NCBI RefSeq assembly: GCF_013426205.1
Contig: NC_089424.1
Span: 3,410,001-3,474,000 of the forward strand
DNA: 64,000 nucleotides
Direction: 5' to 3'
Origin: Metarhizium brunneum
Taxonomy: Eukaryota > Ascomycota > Sordariomycetes > Hypocreales > Clavicipitaceae
A program made the translations under genes and the position numbers. Of the stretch, positions 11,386 to 24,212 are shown one piece after another; the stretch's first letter is position 1, and each line of letters starts with the position of its first letter. The notes under the pieces are model-generated. The model was not told the DNA's origin. It ran no database searches and saw only the letters and a list, made by a program, of their open reading frames with translations.

Positions 11386-11851
11386 ATGGACGCCAACAGT
11401 ACCCCATTTACCCTCGACATCACAGTTCAGTACCTCCGTACCGTCAATAAAGTCAACAAATACGTAAGAATAACTACTTTCCTTCTTCACTTCTCTCACG
11501 TGTTCTCACAGTGGTCCAACGTAGGATTGGCCTCTGTACGCCACCGGCAGAGCACCACCACCAAGTGGCTATCTTTTGCATGCGATGGATACTGGGCGTA
11601 CAGAGTTGGACCTCTACAAGGAGGTCCGAAAGGTTTCTGATCCCAGAAAATCCAAGTCCCTGGTTGTTTGCCTCACGATTGCCAATGCTCCTTCGATCCA
11701 GGCCCTGGGCCGCACGGTATTGAGCGTGCGGCTTATGGACCGCAATTATCTGCCACGGGGTGAAGCCCAGTGGACATCAATTGATGTCGTGTTTGGGTCA
11801 AGGAGGTTATTCGGCCCCTTCACGAAAATCACCATATCAATCTCTCATTGA
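11386..11851 (+). CDS. Possible orphan protein of about 134 residues, two exons
   Basis: I do not recognise this protein. Exon 11386-11463 (26 codons, starting MDANSTPFTLDITVQY) ends exactly at a consensus GTAAGA donor. Splicing 11464-11524 (61 nt, ending TAG) joins in phase to 11525-11851, which has even, coding-like composition (for example LVVCLTIANAPSIQALG and VRLMDRNYLPRGEAQW) and ends at TGA. A TATA box and pyrimidine-rich leader precede it. A further open stretch (11912-12145) starts right after a good acceptor (TCTATAG), so the true gene may use a donor before the TGA and run on to about 12145. There is no signal peptide or membrane segment. It could be lineage-specific, a degraded gene, or chance. 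It stands alone in a gene-poor stretch. Confidence 0.35.
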
Positions 11852-13707
11852 AGACTGGTCAGCCTCCTCATCGCCTTTTCAACTAGCACAACTCTGTTGA
11901 CAAATCTATAGACACAATTGAGCGGTGCTGTCAATCGACAGCCGACAGCTACAACTTACGAATGGGAAGAGCTTAAAATCTCAACAGCCTTGGCTGGATC
12001 GGACAACCCACTGTTCCTATGGACATCGATTCTGCATGGTACGGATCATCTCCTATGGAAACAGAGACTGGTCGTACTGGCAGTCGCACTGAATACTATA
12101 GCACGAAGAATGGTTACGGAAACCTACGGCTGTAGTACGTGGTAGCCTTGTAAAGGAAAGACGGCAGGGGGTTGCTTTGCCGTCAGACTTGTATGTTGGA
12201 CTTCCATGTTGGTGTATAAGTACTTTTGTTAGCAGCACATGACACCAGAGTGAAACTACAGCATCTAAACTCCTGATTTGATATCAATGCTTGGTGAAAA
12301 GTCCCGATTTAAGCTGTTGCGTTGGTCAGACATGCATCATATTGGATATTTCAAGCGGTGTATTTCCATGCTAACTGGTCCAGACACATCAACTCCCATC
12401 TACCATACAAAACATTCCCCGTCCCCCAAAACAGGCCTCGAATCCCTTCTTCACGACGTCCAAAGTACGTCAATGAGACCGGCCAAGACTCCTGTTTGCT
12501 CTAATCGCAACACATTCGCGCCTCAACCCACTTTCCTCAGCTCTGACATGGCGACAAACGCATACCAACCAACCTTACAAAATCTCCAACATGTCCAAAG
12601 ACCCCTGAAAACGACAAGCCCCCTATGTTCTGTCTCTTCCACAATCTCAGAGACGAATAGTTCCGCAAAGACCCCGATCCGGAAACGGCCGCTTCGCCCC
12701 ATGGCCGCTCTCCAGTTGGATTGCGGTGGGACACGCGCGGCTTCATGTCAAAAGCGTAAGGCCGGTACGACGTTGGGCAGGGGAAAAAAGTGCCCGAGAC
12801 GCGCCGACTTGCGCGGATTCGCTCCATGTAATGAGAAGCACACGTGCCTGAATATGCACATGCCGACTTACACTGAAGCGGGCCGCCTGCGATGCCATCG
12901 TGACATGCTGTGCCCATGGTGCGTTAAAACAAAGGATATTAACGGTCAGACCGGTGTGTGGCTATTATGGGTTTTCCGAGTGAGTCACCGGCACAAACTA
13001 TGCGTGGGTTCGAGTTTACTTCCACGTAGTTGATAATTGAGGCTATCGCGAGATAGCTTTAGACGGCGCGCCGCGACAAATAACCAATCTTGCTAGTGTC
13101 TGACGCAGGGCGATACGTGTATATGTGGTGTATTCGGTGGTCTTTTATGGTTCTTTGGCTTGATACGGCTGAATATTATATTCCTAGATGTAATGCTTGC
13201 ATGAGGCTTGCATCATGCTTGTATTATTATGATTTGTATTAAAAATAAACCAAGAAAAAAGCCTTGCTTAACAGTTAGACCTTTAACCACACGCCCCATC
13301 ACCATACACGAATCAACAAAGAGTTGCACGAAACGGGGACAAATGTCAGACGTAACTTCAGTCGTGCGTGCCATTTCTACGGCTTTCTAACGCTATCTAT
13401 CAAAAGGCAAAATGCACCCAAATGCTAATGCCAACCACATAATCAAACCCCCAAGTCACCATACGCCCCGAAGCCCATATCCAGAGCGATCCCGTTGGGG
13501 ACGGAACCATGCGGAATTGACGGTCCAGTGTCCAAATATGAAATGATACGCTCCTGATCCTTGGCCCTTCTGCCTGTGTACCTGCGCATAATCCATGGCC
13601 TCCTATGCCATGTTACGAAAACGCCATGCGATAAATTGAAACCCCGCTATGCTATAGAAACAACCATGTTGAGTGAATCGTGATGATTTCGCCCCAATAC
13701 ATGATCT
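11852..13707. other. Intergenic region, gene-poor
   Basis: May include a 3' extension of the orphan gene (11912-12145). A 250-codon open frame around 12287-13033 has no domain, uneven composition and competing antisense frames, so I do not call it. I found no tRNA-like cloverleaf or transposon feature. Confidence 0.5.
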
Positions 13708-14525
13708 TCACTTTGCATCGTCTTCTTCGTCATCTTCATCGTCGTCGTCGTCTTCCTCCTCAAAATCACCCATGTCCTCCTCGCTGTCGCTGCCTCCAAA
13801 GTCTTCCTCTTCATCAGACATGTTCCAGAAGTCGGCATCGTCCTCGACGGGCTTGACCAGTGTAGGGGCTAGGTCGGTGGCTGTCGGCATTCGGGCACCG
13901 GATGGGATGTCTTTCTGAGTGCGGTCGACAACTTCTTTGGCACGAGAGTTGTACTCCTGCCGCTTATCGCGGTAAAGAACGCTGGCGTCAACGTTGGCAG
14001 GGGAGTTGATTTCAGGATCATCCATCAGTAGAAGGACTGATCGAAGGACGGACTCGACGCCGTGGAGCACGTTCCATCTCTCGCTCGCCGACTCGCCCGA
14101 TTGTTCGTCGTCGCCTGGTCTATGGAGAATGGAGATGCACAGGTGACCGTCTGCGTAGACATTCGGATGGCAGATGTTCTTGGTAAGGAATTTAAAGGTC
14201 GGTGGTTGATAGGGATATTCGGTAGGGAAACGCATATCGGCCTGTATAAGGATTTGTCAGTTGGGTGATGCATTCCCCATCGTGACCCATGTCATCTAGA
14301 ATGCAAACACGTACGCGGAGATAGGCGCCATGCCAGATGCTGTCGGGGTTCACAACCCAAAGCCCGATCTTCCAACGTAGAAGATTGGTCTCGTCAGTCT
14401 GCCCAAAGTCAGTGTCGCCCTTCTGGAAGAATCATGACTAATGTTCCACCGCCTCGTACCTCAATAGTTACCCATTTCTCCTTCTCAAGAGCCTGCAACT
14501 CCTGCATCAAACGCCTTTGAGCCAT
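13708..14525 (-). CDS. CDC34: Ubiquitin-conjugating enzyme E2 of the Cdc34/Ubc3 (UBE2R) type
   Basis: Cdc34 is the E2 partner of SCF ubiquitin ligases and builds K48 chains on cell-cycle targets such as CDK inhibitors. Exons 14460-14525, 14315-14398 and 13708-14241 (minus strand) give 227 residues. The UBC fold is complete: HPN at about 75-77 and the active cysteine in HLCISIL at about 85. The Cdc34-specific acidic loop (RPGDDEQSGE) sits just after it, then SERWN and SPANVDASVLYR. The C-terminal tail from about 190 is almost all Asp/Glu, the Cdc34 hallmark that docks on the cullin Cdc53; in DNA it is a GAC/GAA/GAT-rich low-complexity tract near 13710-13760. Introns are 14399-14459 and 14242-14314. 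Start ATG 14525 is the only good choice. Confidence 0.95.
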
Positions 14526-16049
14526 GGTTGCTAACCGTCCGGGACCAGAATGAAGAGTGTTATCGGGATTCGGGTCGGAGTCTAGGTGGGCCAAGCAGTG
14601 TGATAAGGTCAAGTATGAAGTACGGGAGTATGAAGGCCCAAAATGGCTGAGGCAGGGGCGCTTTTTATAAGGGGCGATGGATGGTCCGAGGGTATGTGTG
14701 AAAGGGATGCCGAAGGAATGAGTGCAAAGGCTTGAAGCAAAGGGAGATGCGCGAAACAAAGGGCTGTGCCTTGTTGGGCGACTATTCATGTGCTTTTGGG
14801 AACGGCTTGCGGTTCTGTTTAATTTAAGATGACGAAGTCGGGCAAGGCGGGACAGAAGTCAATGATCACTTCCAAGTGCCCAGGTGGTCAACCAGCGCAT
14901 CAGGTGGCCGCCACATGCGCCGTCGGACTCCAGCAGATGTCACTGCCGCCTCGAATCATTGACATGGATGCTCCAAGTCTGGTCCATTCAAGCCTCCCGA
15001 AAGTCAGTTGCTCAGGCGCCTCGCTTCCACCAGACCGTTAAAAGTACGTACTAGTACTCCACACCCCCCAGGCATTTGCCTCGAGCGCTTCAAATATCTC
15101 CAGGTTGCCGGGTCTTGAGCCAAAGCCAGATGTATCGATACCCAGCAACAAACAGTCATTCGGTGAGATACATCAGCATCATCAACAAGGCGCCCAAAGA
15201 TGGCCCAAGACCGACTCTCCACGCCATTCGGGTTCAGCAAACCATTTGTGAGCGATACGGCGTCAACAGGTACATCGAGCCTCGAGGTTCCGGCCAGCCG
15301 GGTCAGGCCCCACCGTCTGCCAAGTACCAGTCTAGTACCAGACTTTAGTTATTTGTGCCCTTGTGCAGAGCCAGTTCTCTCCCCGAAAGTACGGAGTACA
15401 GACAACATAATTTCTGTGTCATTTGATGCCACCATCCAATCCAGCTGCCATCATTGAACCCCAAATTCACCAATGGCCCAAACACAAAGACACATTGAAT
15501 GATATTCCCGTGCTGGCCTGAGACATTCATAAAAGCTGTGCCATTCTTGTAAATATGTACGAGCAAGACTGCGTTAATTTTCACCCGCCTCTCACATTTC
15601 ATCTCACCATTACGTGAACAGGCATGAGTCGTGTACATCCTCCTACAGGAGTGCATCCTTCCGGTTCGTTCCATCATAGCCCAAACGAAACGTGAGAGGT
15701 TGTGATTGGATAGAGCCCTACATCAAAAAGTATGATCGGGTCGGTCCGGCGTCCCCGAGAGACAATAGACTTGATCGTTGTACGGTGCAGGTCCTCTTTG
15801 CAACCTCTCATCCTTTCATCATTTGCGCGTGTGTGCAAACTCCTTTGGAAGATAGTATTGTTCGAAGCTCCTATGTTAATCAATGCTATATAGCAGCTGT
15901 GCTTTCAAGTCACATATACCATGCTGCAAACCGCTGCGCAAAGTCCCTCTACCAACACTCGCTCATGCCAACCGACAATATCCCCCTTTCCAGAAGTACT
16001 GCCCTACTACCGCCAACTCCTTGCCGAAAGGCCCTTCAAACAAGCCATC
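14526..16049. other. Intergenic region without a supported gene
   Basis: Holds the CDC34 promoter and the GCN2 3' flank. GTACGGAGTAC lies at 15389-15399. Open frames on both strands lack any recognisable domain. Confidence 0.6.
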
Positions 16050-19000
16050 TTATGCACTCAAATCATAGTACACACAGGTACCAGTGCGAAAGTTGTATAT
16101 GAATGCATGCTTAGAGATGTTCTTCATCTCATACGTCGACCGCCAGGTGTCGAGCTGTGAGTGGAGTTCCCGAATATACTTCTTCTCCGTCATGGTCACT
16201 GCATGTTCCACACTCTTCCAGCTCTCGTGCTCGGAAAGTCTTGTTTCTCGGAGAAGATCCATGACCTGGTCCGTAGTCTCGATAGCCAAGATCGGTCCAT
16301 CCAGGTAGCTTCGCATCAAGTTACTCGCACTGACCTGAGCCTGGTCCATCACGGTCCTGCGATTGAACTTCTTGCTCTTGGTACCAGCAACGAGAACCTT
16401 GACGTCCTGATCTTGATTTCGATCGCTATTATGAGTCCCACTAGATTCACTGCCGTGTGACACATTGCCTCTGAGTTTTGCGAGAGCCCGGGAATCGCGC
16501 TCCTTGAGTTCAGGTCGAAGCCAGGCCATTAGCTGGCCAAGCGGAATATCCACGTCTTGCACATCTTTTCGACCCATAGTTTTGATCTTGAGCATCGCTT
16601 CTGGCTTAATCACAATGATCCATGTGTAATTCTCGTTCCTGTGCTTAGACAACAAGTCTTCGGGAGAACGCGCATCTTTGGCCATTTCTGCACTGATGTC
16701 ATGGTCCCAAAGAAGCTGGAGAACTTCGATACCGGTGGACCGAAGGATAGCTGCGTCAAGTGAAGCAACAAGCACATCGCACTATCATAGATGAGTATTG
16801 TGACAAAACCCCTCAAGCATCATCGAATGCACTTACTCTTCTTCCAGAAAACATCGTATTGGAATCCGACTCCTGCTTCTTGAGAAACGTTTTGCTTCCA
16901 CTCTTGTTGGGAACACGAGCCAGACGTTCCCAGGCGAGACTAAACCCAACGGCATGCCTCTCTTCAAAGTTGCCGCCAATTTTCGGGCGTTGCTCTTTGA
17001 TGAGGTGATCGTATCGGCCACCTGCAGCAAACACGTCCCTTGTCTTTCTATCATAGACGCAGGAAAACATAATTCCACCCATGAAAAAGTTTTCTCTCAA
17101 ACTGTTGAGGGGACTAACGTAAAACTTGCTGATCACGCCAAATCGTTTGCAGTACTCTGCGACCTCTTTGAGGTGGGCCATGGTTGGCATCGCCCTTTGG
17201 TATAAATCACTGCCCTCAAACAGCACCTTGAGCTTTGAAATTGCCTTGTTGGGGGTATCTAATCGCGATTAGTCTTAATTCTTGCATCAGCAGGCTCACC
17301 GCTTACCTCGAAAATCGAATCGCTGGAGCTCGTCCACGCTTGTGGCCGACACGCCTACAGTTGTAGATCGCAACTCCGCCCTAACCTTCTGCCAGGTATG
17401 TCCATGGACATGCAGTTTGCTCAGGGCTTCAGCAGCCTGTCGTCTACACGAAGACTCAACTCCACAGTGATCAAAGATGAGTTGGAGGAGATCCGAGTGT
17501 CCCACTTGAAAGCACATCTGAGCATTTGATAATGACGGAAACGCTTGAACGATTTCGTCCAGCACCTTCAGCACTTCTGCCTCCTTAAGAGCGAGGTCAA
17601 GTGTGTCGGTTGTGACGATGTCAAAGTCAACCTCTCCAAACACGGATGGCTGGCCGGTATCTAGCTTATCACGGTACACGTTATTAAAATAGAATGATCG
17701 CTGCAATATGGGGCCGCCAGTCTGTTTTGCAATCATTCTGGCATTGCCCATGGTCAAATCAAAAGGCAGCTGCAAAACAGTCCCATTGGGGTCCAAGACC
17801 TGAACGACATTTTCACCATACTGACTCGAGCGAGGGTAGATGGAGGTCCGAGGCATTTCTAATGCTCCATGCCGTCGAAAGATGGAGATCAGGGTGCTCC
17901 GGACCACGCCCTGATTCAAAAGTTCGCTAGCGCTAGGCTGAGTACCAAGCATGTCCCAAGCATAGTCTTTGGCCGCATCACAAGGTCGTGCAAACAGCGT
18001 CGACAACATCTTGCTATAATACGGCGAGCTAGGATCGCCTAGACCTGCAAGGGTTCGTCGAATAGTTTCACTCTCCATCTGCACGGGGAGCTTGCCGCTC
18101 TTCAATAAATCAGCACTGGACGGTCTCTCCTTGGGATTGTGATTGACCAGAGACAAGACAATGTCTGTCTGATTCCGCTCAGCTGGCTTGAAATCAGAAG
18201 GCAGCTCCGGCTTGGGTCGGCGTAGTTTTCCAATAACATCTGCCTTTTCCATACCAATCATGGGATGATAGCACATTTCGAAAAATATGATACCCAACGA
18301 GTACATCTGCCCTCGGTTAGCCCTTGGAACCTCAAAGTGTTGCGCGTCATGGCTTACATCGACTTTGGCGCTGTAAAGCCCATTGCCAGCTGATCGAACT
18401 TCTGGAGCCGAGTAGTAAGCAGTGCCAATACTTCGAGTCATGCTGTCGTTTTCAAGACTATTGGCAGCGACTTTATCGACCGAAAATTGTCCGCTGGTGG
18501 CTAGACCAAAATCGCCAATTTTGACATTATCGACTCCTTCAAGACTGCTGCTGATGAAAACATTTTCAGGCTTCAAGTCCCGATGCACGATACCAAGGGC
18601 ATGAATGTGTGATATCCCTTCCAGAATCTGCCGAAACAGCCTCCAAATCTCAGATGTATCCTTGTACAGGTTGCGTGAAATCAAGTCCCGAAGTGTCTCA
18701 ACAGTTAGCTCTAAGCGTTGAAAGCAAGAATGGCATGTTCATGTGCTTACCCGCTTTTCGCAATATTCCATGGAAATATAAAGAATGGTTCGGAATGCAC
18801 GGTGTTGCCTTGCACGCCTCAGTATCTGTCCTGCGCGTTCTTTCCCAGGTGACAAGACACCATTCCCAGCCTGGTCTGCGACGATGGAGCTATCGTCATC
18901 AGAGTCGTCCTCGATGGCATTGTCATCACTGTCGTCATCATATCCAAACTCGATGGCAGCATTTGAGGACATGAAGTCAAGGCCACCAGTGCTAGTCGCA

Positions 19001-21173
19001 AACTGGATGTCAATGCCATCAGAGACCGTTTCTTCCGTCTCCTCGGTACAGCCTTCAGTAGACGTGTCGCCCTCAGTATCAGTAGAGTCGGGGACTTCTT
19101 CAACCCAGGTATTGTAATAGCGGACCACAGCTGGATGGCTGAGTTGTGATAGCAACCGCACCTCCTTTAAAATCTCAGTCAAACTGGCGTGAGATCGCTG
19201 AGTGACCTTTTTGATAGCATAGATTTGCCCATCAAGTTTCTTCCGAGCTTTCACAACCTCTCCAAAACCACCTTTGCCTAGGCGACCCTCTTCCACAAAG
19301 TCCTCAGTGTATCTAGAAACAACTGCCCCACGACTCATGGAGTCTCGCCTAAGCCTCGCAGGAACAACATGAAGTGATGTCAGAGACGGCGTTGCCGACA
19401 GTGCCCTGGAAGAGTCAGACTCTAAGAAGACTGGTGCGTCTGTAGCCAGAAATTCGCTTGAGCCAAGTTCAAATGGCCGAGGTCGCTTTTGCTTGTCTTC
19501 CTTGAAGAATCGACTGACTAGTTCTTCAAGCGGTTGCGAGAGTGTCAGCTCCTGCATCAGGTTTCGCGGCGACGAATACTTCTGCAGGACATCGAGACCA
19601 AATATCATTTGTGTAAATACAATGCCAAACTCCCACACATCCGTCTTGTATGAATACTGTGGCTTGGATTGCCCGGCAATCTCGGGTGGTAGCCAATATG
19701 CTGACTTTGCAGAAGTCAGTCCTGGAAGTCCTGGCTTTGGGGTACTAGCATTATGAATTTCGCGCTGATACCAGCAATCCGACAACTTAGGGACAAACTC
19801 GCCCGTCGACTCTCGAAACAAAAGTACATTATTTGCATGAATGTCTTGATGCGCAATATTCTTGGAATGCAAAAAGCTCAAGGCATCTAACAAGTCCCTA
19901 GTCCAAGACCGAACTTTGCCGAGTTCGAGATGACCCGCCAGATCCAGAAGCTCCTCGAGCGAACCTTTAACCGCCATTGGCATCAATATTCTGACAGTCC
20001 AGAAATTCGCCACTGCCGCATCATCCGACTTCCCGCTTTCGACCTTGAAATCCAAAATTTCGACTAAACGGTTGTGATGAATTGATTTGGTATTCTTCAA
20101 CTCCTGAAGTCTAGACTCGACGGACTGCAGCTGCTTCTTGAACTCCTTGGGGTCCCTCCCGTTGGGTCGCAGGATGGCTTCCTTTAGTGCTAATGTTTGG
20201 TCGCCTTGGCCATTGCCCAGAACCGGTCGGACAGTGTATACAACAGTGACCTTGCCCTCGCGCGGATCGCATTTACCCGTCACCGATTTGAAACTGAGGA
20301 TATTACCCTCTTTATTCTTCACATGACAAAACTGATCGAAATCGATTCGCTCAATAGAGGCAGCAGAGTTGTCGCTGGGTAAGCCCTCTAGTCCATTAGG
20401 CCGTCGACTGAGCCTCGATTCCTTTGCCTTTTGTCTTTGTCTGTCAATCTGTTGCTGGAGCATTTCCGACATGACGCGCTCCTCCTCCTTGGTTTCTTCC
20501 ATCTTTTTCCGTTCCTCATCTTCTTTCTGGCGCCGCGCCTTTTCTGCTAGTTTGGCCTCGTGTCGTTCTCGCTCCTCTTCGAGGGAAGGCAGCTGTTTGC
20601 CGGATGCTTTGACTTGAGCGGCATCTTCAAGGATGTCACGAATGCCCTCAACAATCCTGTCGACCATTTCCTGTTGATCTTTGGCAAATTCCCGAGGTTC
20701 GGTGTCTACAAACTTCTGAATCTTGAACTGTGTAGATTCGCGTAGGTCATCGAGGCCTTTGACAGTCAGAAGCGGTGGGGTTTTGGGGTACGTTGCCGTC
20801 ATGACAAACCCAACAGTTACGGCAAAGTCGCTATCGATGGATGCTTTGATTCGAATGTCGAATGATGGCTCTGTCTTCTGAACCTGCTGTCAGTTCTGTG
20901 CAAGTCATACAGAAAATGGAGTATGGAGAGACTTGAAAAGTCGGTGCGCGTATTGGTTCTTTTTACCTTCCATGCGCTGTGCACATCACTGTGTTTCACG
21001 AAATCATCTCCATATATGGCTTCAAGAGCCAGCAGCTCATTTTGCTGCAATTCTTCATATTCAATTTTTGTCGTTGCGTCCGGGGTCGTAGGCTTGAGGC
21101 CAGGGAAGCTTGAGTCATCGCTGCTTGCCTTGGACAAGGACTTCTTCCATGCGCTAGATGCTTGCCACGCCAT
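16050..21173 (-). CDS. GCN2: eIF2alpha kinase Gcn2 (CPC-3), general amino-acid control
   Basis: Gcn2 senses uncharged tRNA and stalled ribosomes and phosphorylates eIF2alpha. Exons 20967-21173, 18751-20877, 17307-18696, 16837-17258 and 16050-16781 (minus strand) give about 1625 residues (yeast 1659). Domain order is complete: RWD (about 40-150, binds Gcn1), a charged helical linker, a pseudokinase (about 270-530), then the active kinase. The kinase shows the glycine loop GKGGFGEV near 600, the lysine in YAIKK near 620, a long acidic insert, HRDLKPENV near 815 and DFGLA near 840. A HisRS-like domain follows (about 1020-1480), then the C-terminal ribosome and dimer region. The 18697-18750 intron ends in GAG rather than the usual YAG; the phase is clean (R then T) and restores EKRTLRDLI. 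Start 21173 gives MAWQASSAWKKS and the expected RWD motif. Confidence 0.96.
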
Positions 21174-21923
21174 GATTGCGTGAGGTCCAAAGGAATGTCA
21201 CAGCAAAGCTGCGACTCTTTAGACGGAAGAAGCCATGGCGGTCCGGTTTGGAAGATTGTGGATAGAATATATGGTTATAAACTGAGGTGGTGAAGAAACT
21301 AGAAGGCAAAAGCTCCATGTCTTCTCTGAAGGCCACTAGAGCACCAGTTGACCCGCTATGAGGAGGCGTTCATGATAGCGGGGTATGTCAACATTGAACT
21401 GACCAGACGGCAGCTGCACATTCATTTACTGTAACATTGAAGCTTCCCGCAGGGCTGAAGACATGGACGGACAGGCATCGGGAAATACTACTACTACTCC
21501 GTACATGTACCACCTGGTTGACTCAAATATTCGAACCGCCACCAGCCAGATTCAGCCATATTGGCGGCGTACTGTAAAATCAGCTATGCACGCATATGCT
21601 CAAATGTTTCAATCTTCTGGTGAATCTACATGGTGCTTCGATGATCCTGCCAGGAAGCGAAGCAGGGGTCCCACCCACATCAAGACTCAAACCTTAGTGT
21701 TCCCACCTGGAATGGAAGCCTGCCATGGCACCTGGCAGCCATAGAGCCAGTCGACGCAACAACAACACAAACAACAACAGACGCCTATAACTCACACACG
21801 CACCCCCTTTGTGCTCCCATACTGCGGACGCTCAATGGATGTGTACATCATTCAGAAATAGCAGGCATAGCTCTTTGCTTCCTTTTTTTCTTGGAAATCC
21901 ATATTCCTTATTCGCATTTTGCA
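21174..21923. other. Divergent promoter region between GCN2 and cut12
   Basis: 750 bp shared by two head-to-head genes. It contains TACTCCGTAC at 21495-21504 (reverse of the intergenic repeat word), ACCAGTTGACC at 21343-21353 and CAA repeats near 21758-21780. No coding block seen. Confidence 0.6.
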
Positions 21924-23940
21924 ATGCTTGGGTGGATGTTGAAGCGCGGCGAGAACGCGCCACACGCGGATGACGGAGGTTCGATGCCCGCGATGTTTGT
22001 TTTTTCCCCTTCAGCAGTCAAAGGCTCTAACAAATTGATGTCATGCAGATACCACTCAAATAGATCAGCCAGACACACCGGCCCCCGTATTTGCTGCCCG
22101 AGCCTTCAAGAGCGCGCTGTTTGGCACGCCGTCAAAACGAAATGAAGAGCGACGAGGATTCCGAAGTGCGGCATCGAGAAAGCCAACAGCACGGTCATCC
22201 GAGACGCCATCAAAGCCGCAAGGTATACTTCTTACTCCAGGAACCGCGACATCCAAGAGGAAGCGTGTTTCCTTTGGCCATGACGTGCCAGGTGGCCCCA
22301 CGACAAACCTCACAAGAATCACTGAACAAGACGAACCAACCGAGTCACACCAACCAACGGCTCCAACCCACGCCCCGACCAAAATCGCAGAATCACAATC
22401 ACGACTTGCACAGCCCGAACCCAACGTGTCAGACGATGAGTGGGAAGAAGAGGAGGACTGCGGCCCCCATGACGTTACGCTGGACCTTAATGAACCGCAC
22501 TCGCAATCTGGTCGGTACTGGAAAGAGGAATTTCTAAAGTACCACCAAGAGGCGAAAGCTGAGATGGAGAAATTGCTCAAGTATAAGCAACTGGCAAAGT
22601 CTTACGCACAGCAAAAGGACGCCGAGGCGATTGAACTTGCCGAACGATTGCGAGACGAACAACAGCGCGTCATCAGAATGGAAAAGAGGATTGCAGAAAA
22701 TGCATCGCAAATTGCCTCCCACCGAACGGAGCAATCAGAGGAGGTCCAAGCGGAAATGCTGGCAAAACTCGCCAAACAATCATCACAAGCTGCGCAGTAC
22801 CGTCATCGGGTCCAGGAACTCGAGGCTCAGATGGAAGAGTTGCTCACACAACGAGAAAATGGAGCCGGAATTGAGACGCCCCGCCGCCGATATGCCTCCA
22901 ATTCTTCTATAGCAGCTACACAAAAGACGCTCACGGAAACTCGGCGAGAATTGCGACGAGCACGGTCCCAGCTGAAAGAACTAGACACATTGCGAGATGA
23001 AGTATTCACACTCAAAACCCAGTTGAAGAAGGCAGAATTGAAACTAGTAGTCATCGAAAAGGAGGAAGCACGTACCAACAATGGGCCGCGAGCCCAGGAA
23101 CTTCGGACCCTGCTCAAGGCAGCCAAGGAGGACTCTCGACGAAAAGATGAAGAGATCCGGCAGCTCAAGAGTGAGTTCGAGGCATTTAGGAAAGAAAATG
23201 AAGTTCACGAAACCGACACCAAGGCGGTCCTGGAACGGGCTCACAACAAGATTGCCAACCTCAAAAAGGAGGTGAAGGCTCTCAAGTCTACAGCTCCAGC
23301 ACAAACACAAGCCAGACCACACAGTTGGCACCCACAGAGCATTGGCGAAGAAAGAATGAAGGAATCAAAGTCAGACGAACCTATTCGAGCCAAGGTAGAA
23401 ACGGCCGAAAGACGAAGCTTAGACGAACCCCTAGACATGATGAAGAAACGATCTCAACCACGCACATTGCGCGAAAAATTTGTAGACGATGCTACTTTGG
23501 CTCCGAGTTTGGAATCGACCAAGGCGGCAGAGCGAGGGAGTCTCGGCAAATCTAAGTGGAAGCCATTTGTTCCTCGATCGCCCAGACACCGCGCCTATAC
23601 TGCAGAAGATGCAGTTAATCGTCACACTAGGTTGAACAAGTCCAAGGAGATTATAGCACCAGAGTTGCCTCCTTTGGCCAATAGTGCGAATCATGAACAG
23701 AGTGGATGGACATCCGCCGTAGATCCTCGGGTTGATCTCCTCTCTAACCGATTTGCCAGACTAGGAGGCCCGGGACCAAATGCCCAAATAAACAGCTCTC
23801 TTGTGGGTAATGCATCAAAGAGCACACTGCCACCGGAAAGACGAGCAGCCGCTCTCGAAAGAATTCAAAAGAGAATGGCTGAGAAGAAGAGGCTCCGGAA
23901 CCAAAGTGGCACCCACAACAAGGAGAATGTGCGGCCTTAG
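21924..23940 (+). CDS. cut12: Spindle pole body-associated protein Cut12-like, coiled coil
   Basis: Cut12 sits at the spindle pole body and couples Plo1/Cdc25 mitotic activation to SPB function in fission yeast. Exons 21924-21978 and 22049-23940 give 648 residues. The 55-nt first exon (MLGWMLKRGENAP) joins in phase across a 70-nt intron (donor GTTCGA, a weak form) to a block reading DQPDTPAPVFAARAFKSA, the N-terminal signature of the filamentous-fungal family. The serine/proline-rich head (about 20-110) has several S/T-P sites. Residues of about 165-380 form a long predicted coiled coil rich in E, K, Q and R. The tail is basic and ends near a KEN box (HNKENVRP), a possible APC/C degron. The Cut12 name rests on overall architecture and the N-terminal block, so the family call is stronger than the detailed role. 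Confidence 0.8.
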
Positions 23941-24212
23941 ACTCACTCGGTATACATTATCTCTTGTTTTTGTCAAATCCAGCAAATTGAGCATGGCGTT
24001 TAGGATAAGGGTTGGATTTTCGTATTCTAGCAATTTGTTGTACTTTTAGGCAGCTCATTACCTTTTAAGCCTCTTCCATCAATATACCCTAGCAGGTATT
24101 CATGATCGGATGCGTCTGCTAGTGCCCGTTGCCGATGCCACAAATCTTGACCCACCTCCGACTTCAGGTAGACTTGACTCTTATCTTTACAAAGCACACC
24201 GGACTCCTTCCA

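Noticed and set aside
12287..13033. Open frame of about 250 codons on the plus strand
   Set aside because: No domain, uneven composition, poor start context, and competing frames on the other strand. Likely chance.
22065..22580. Minus-strand frame opposite cut12
   Set aside because: An antisense shadow of the cut12 exon; its composition follows the sense codons.
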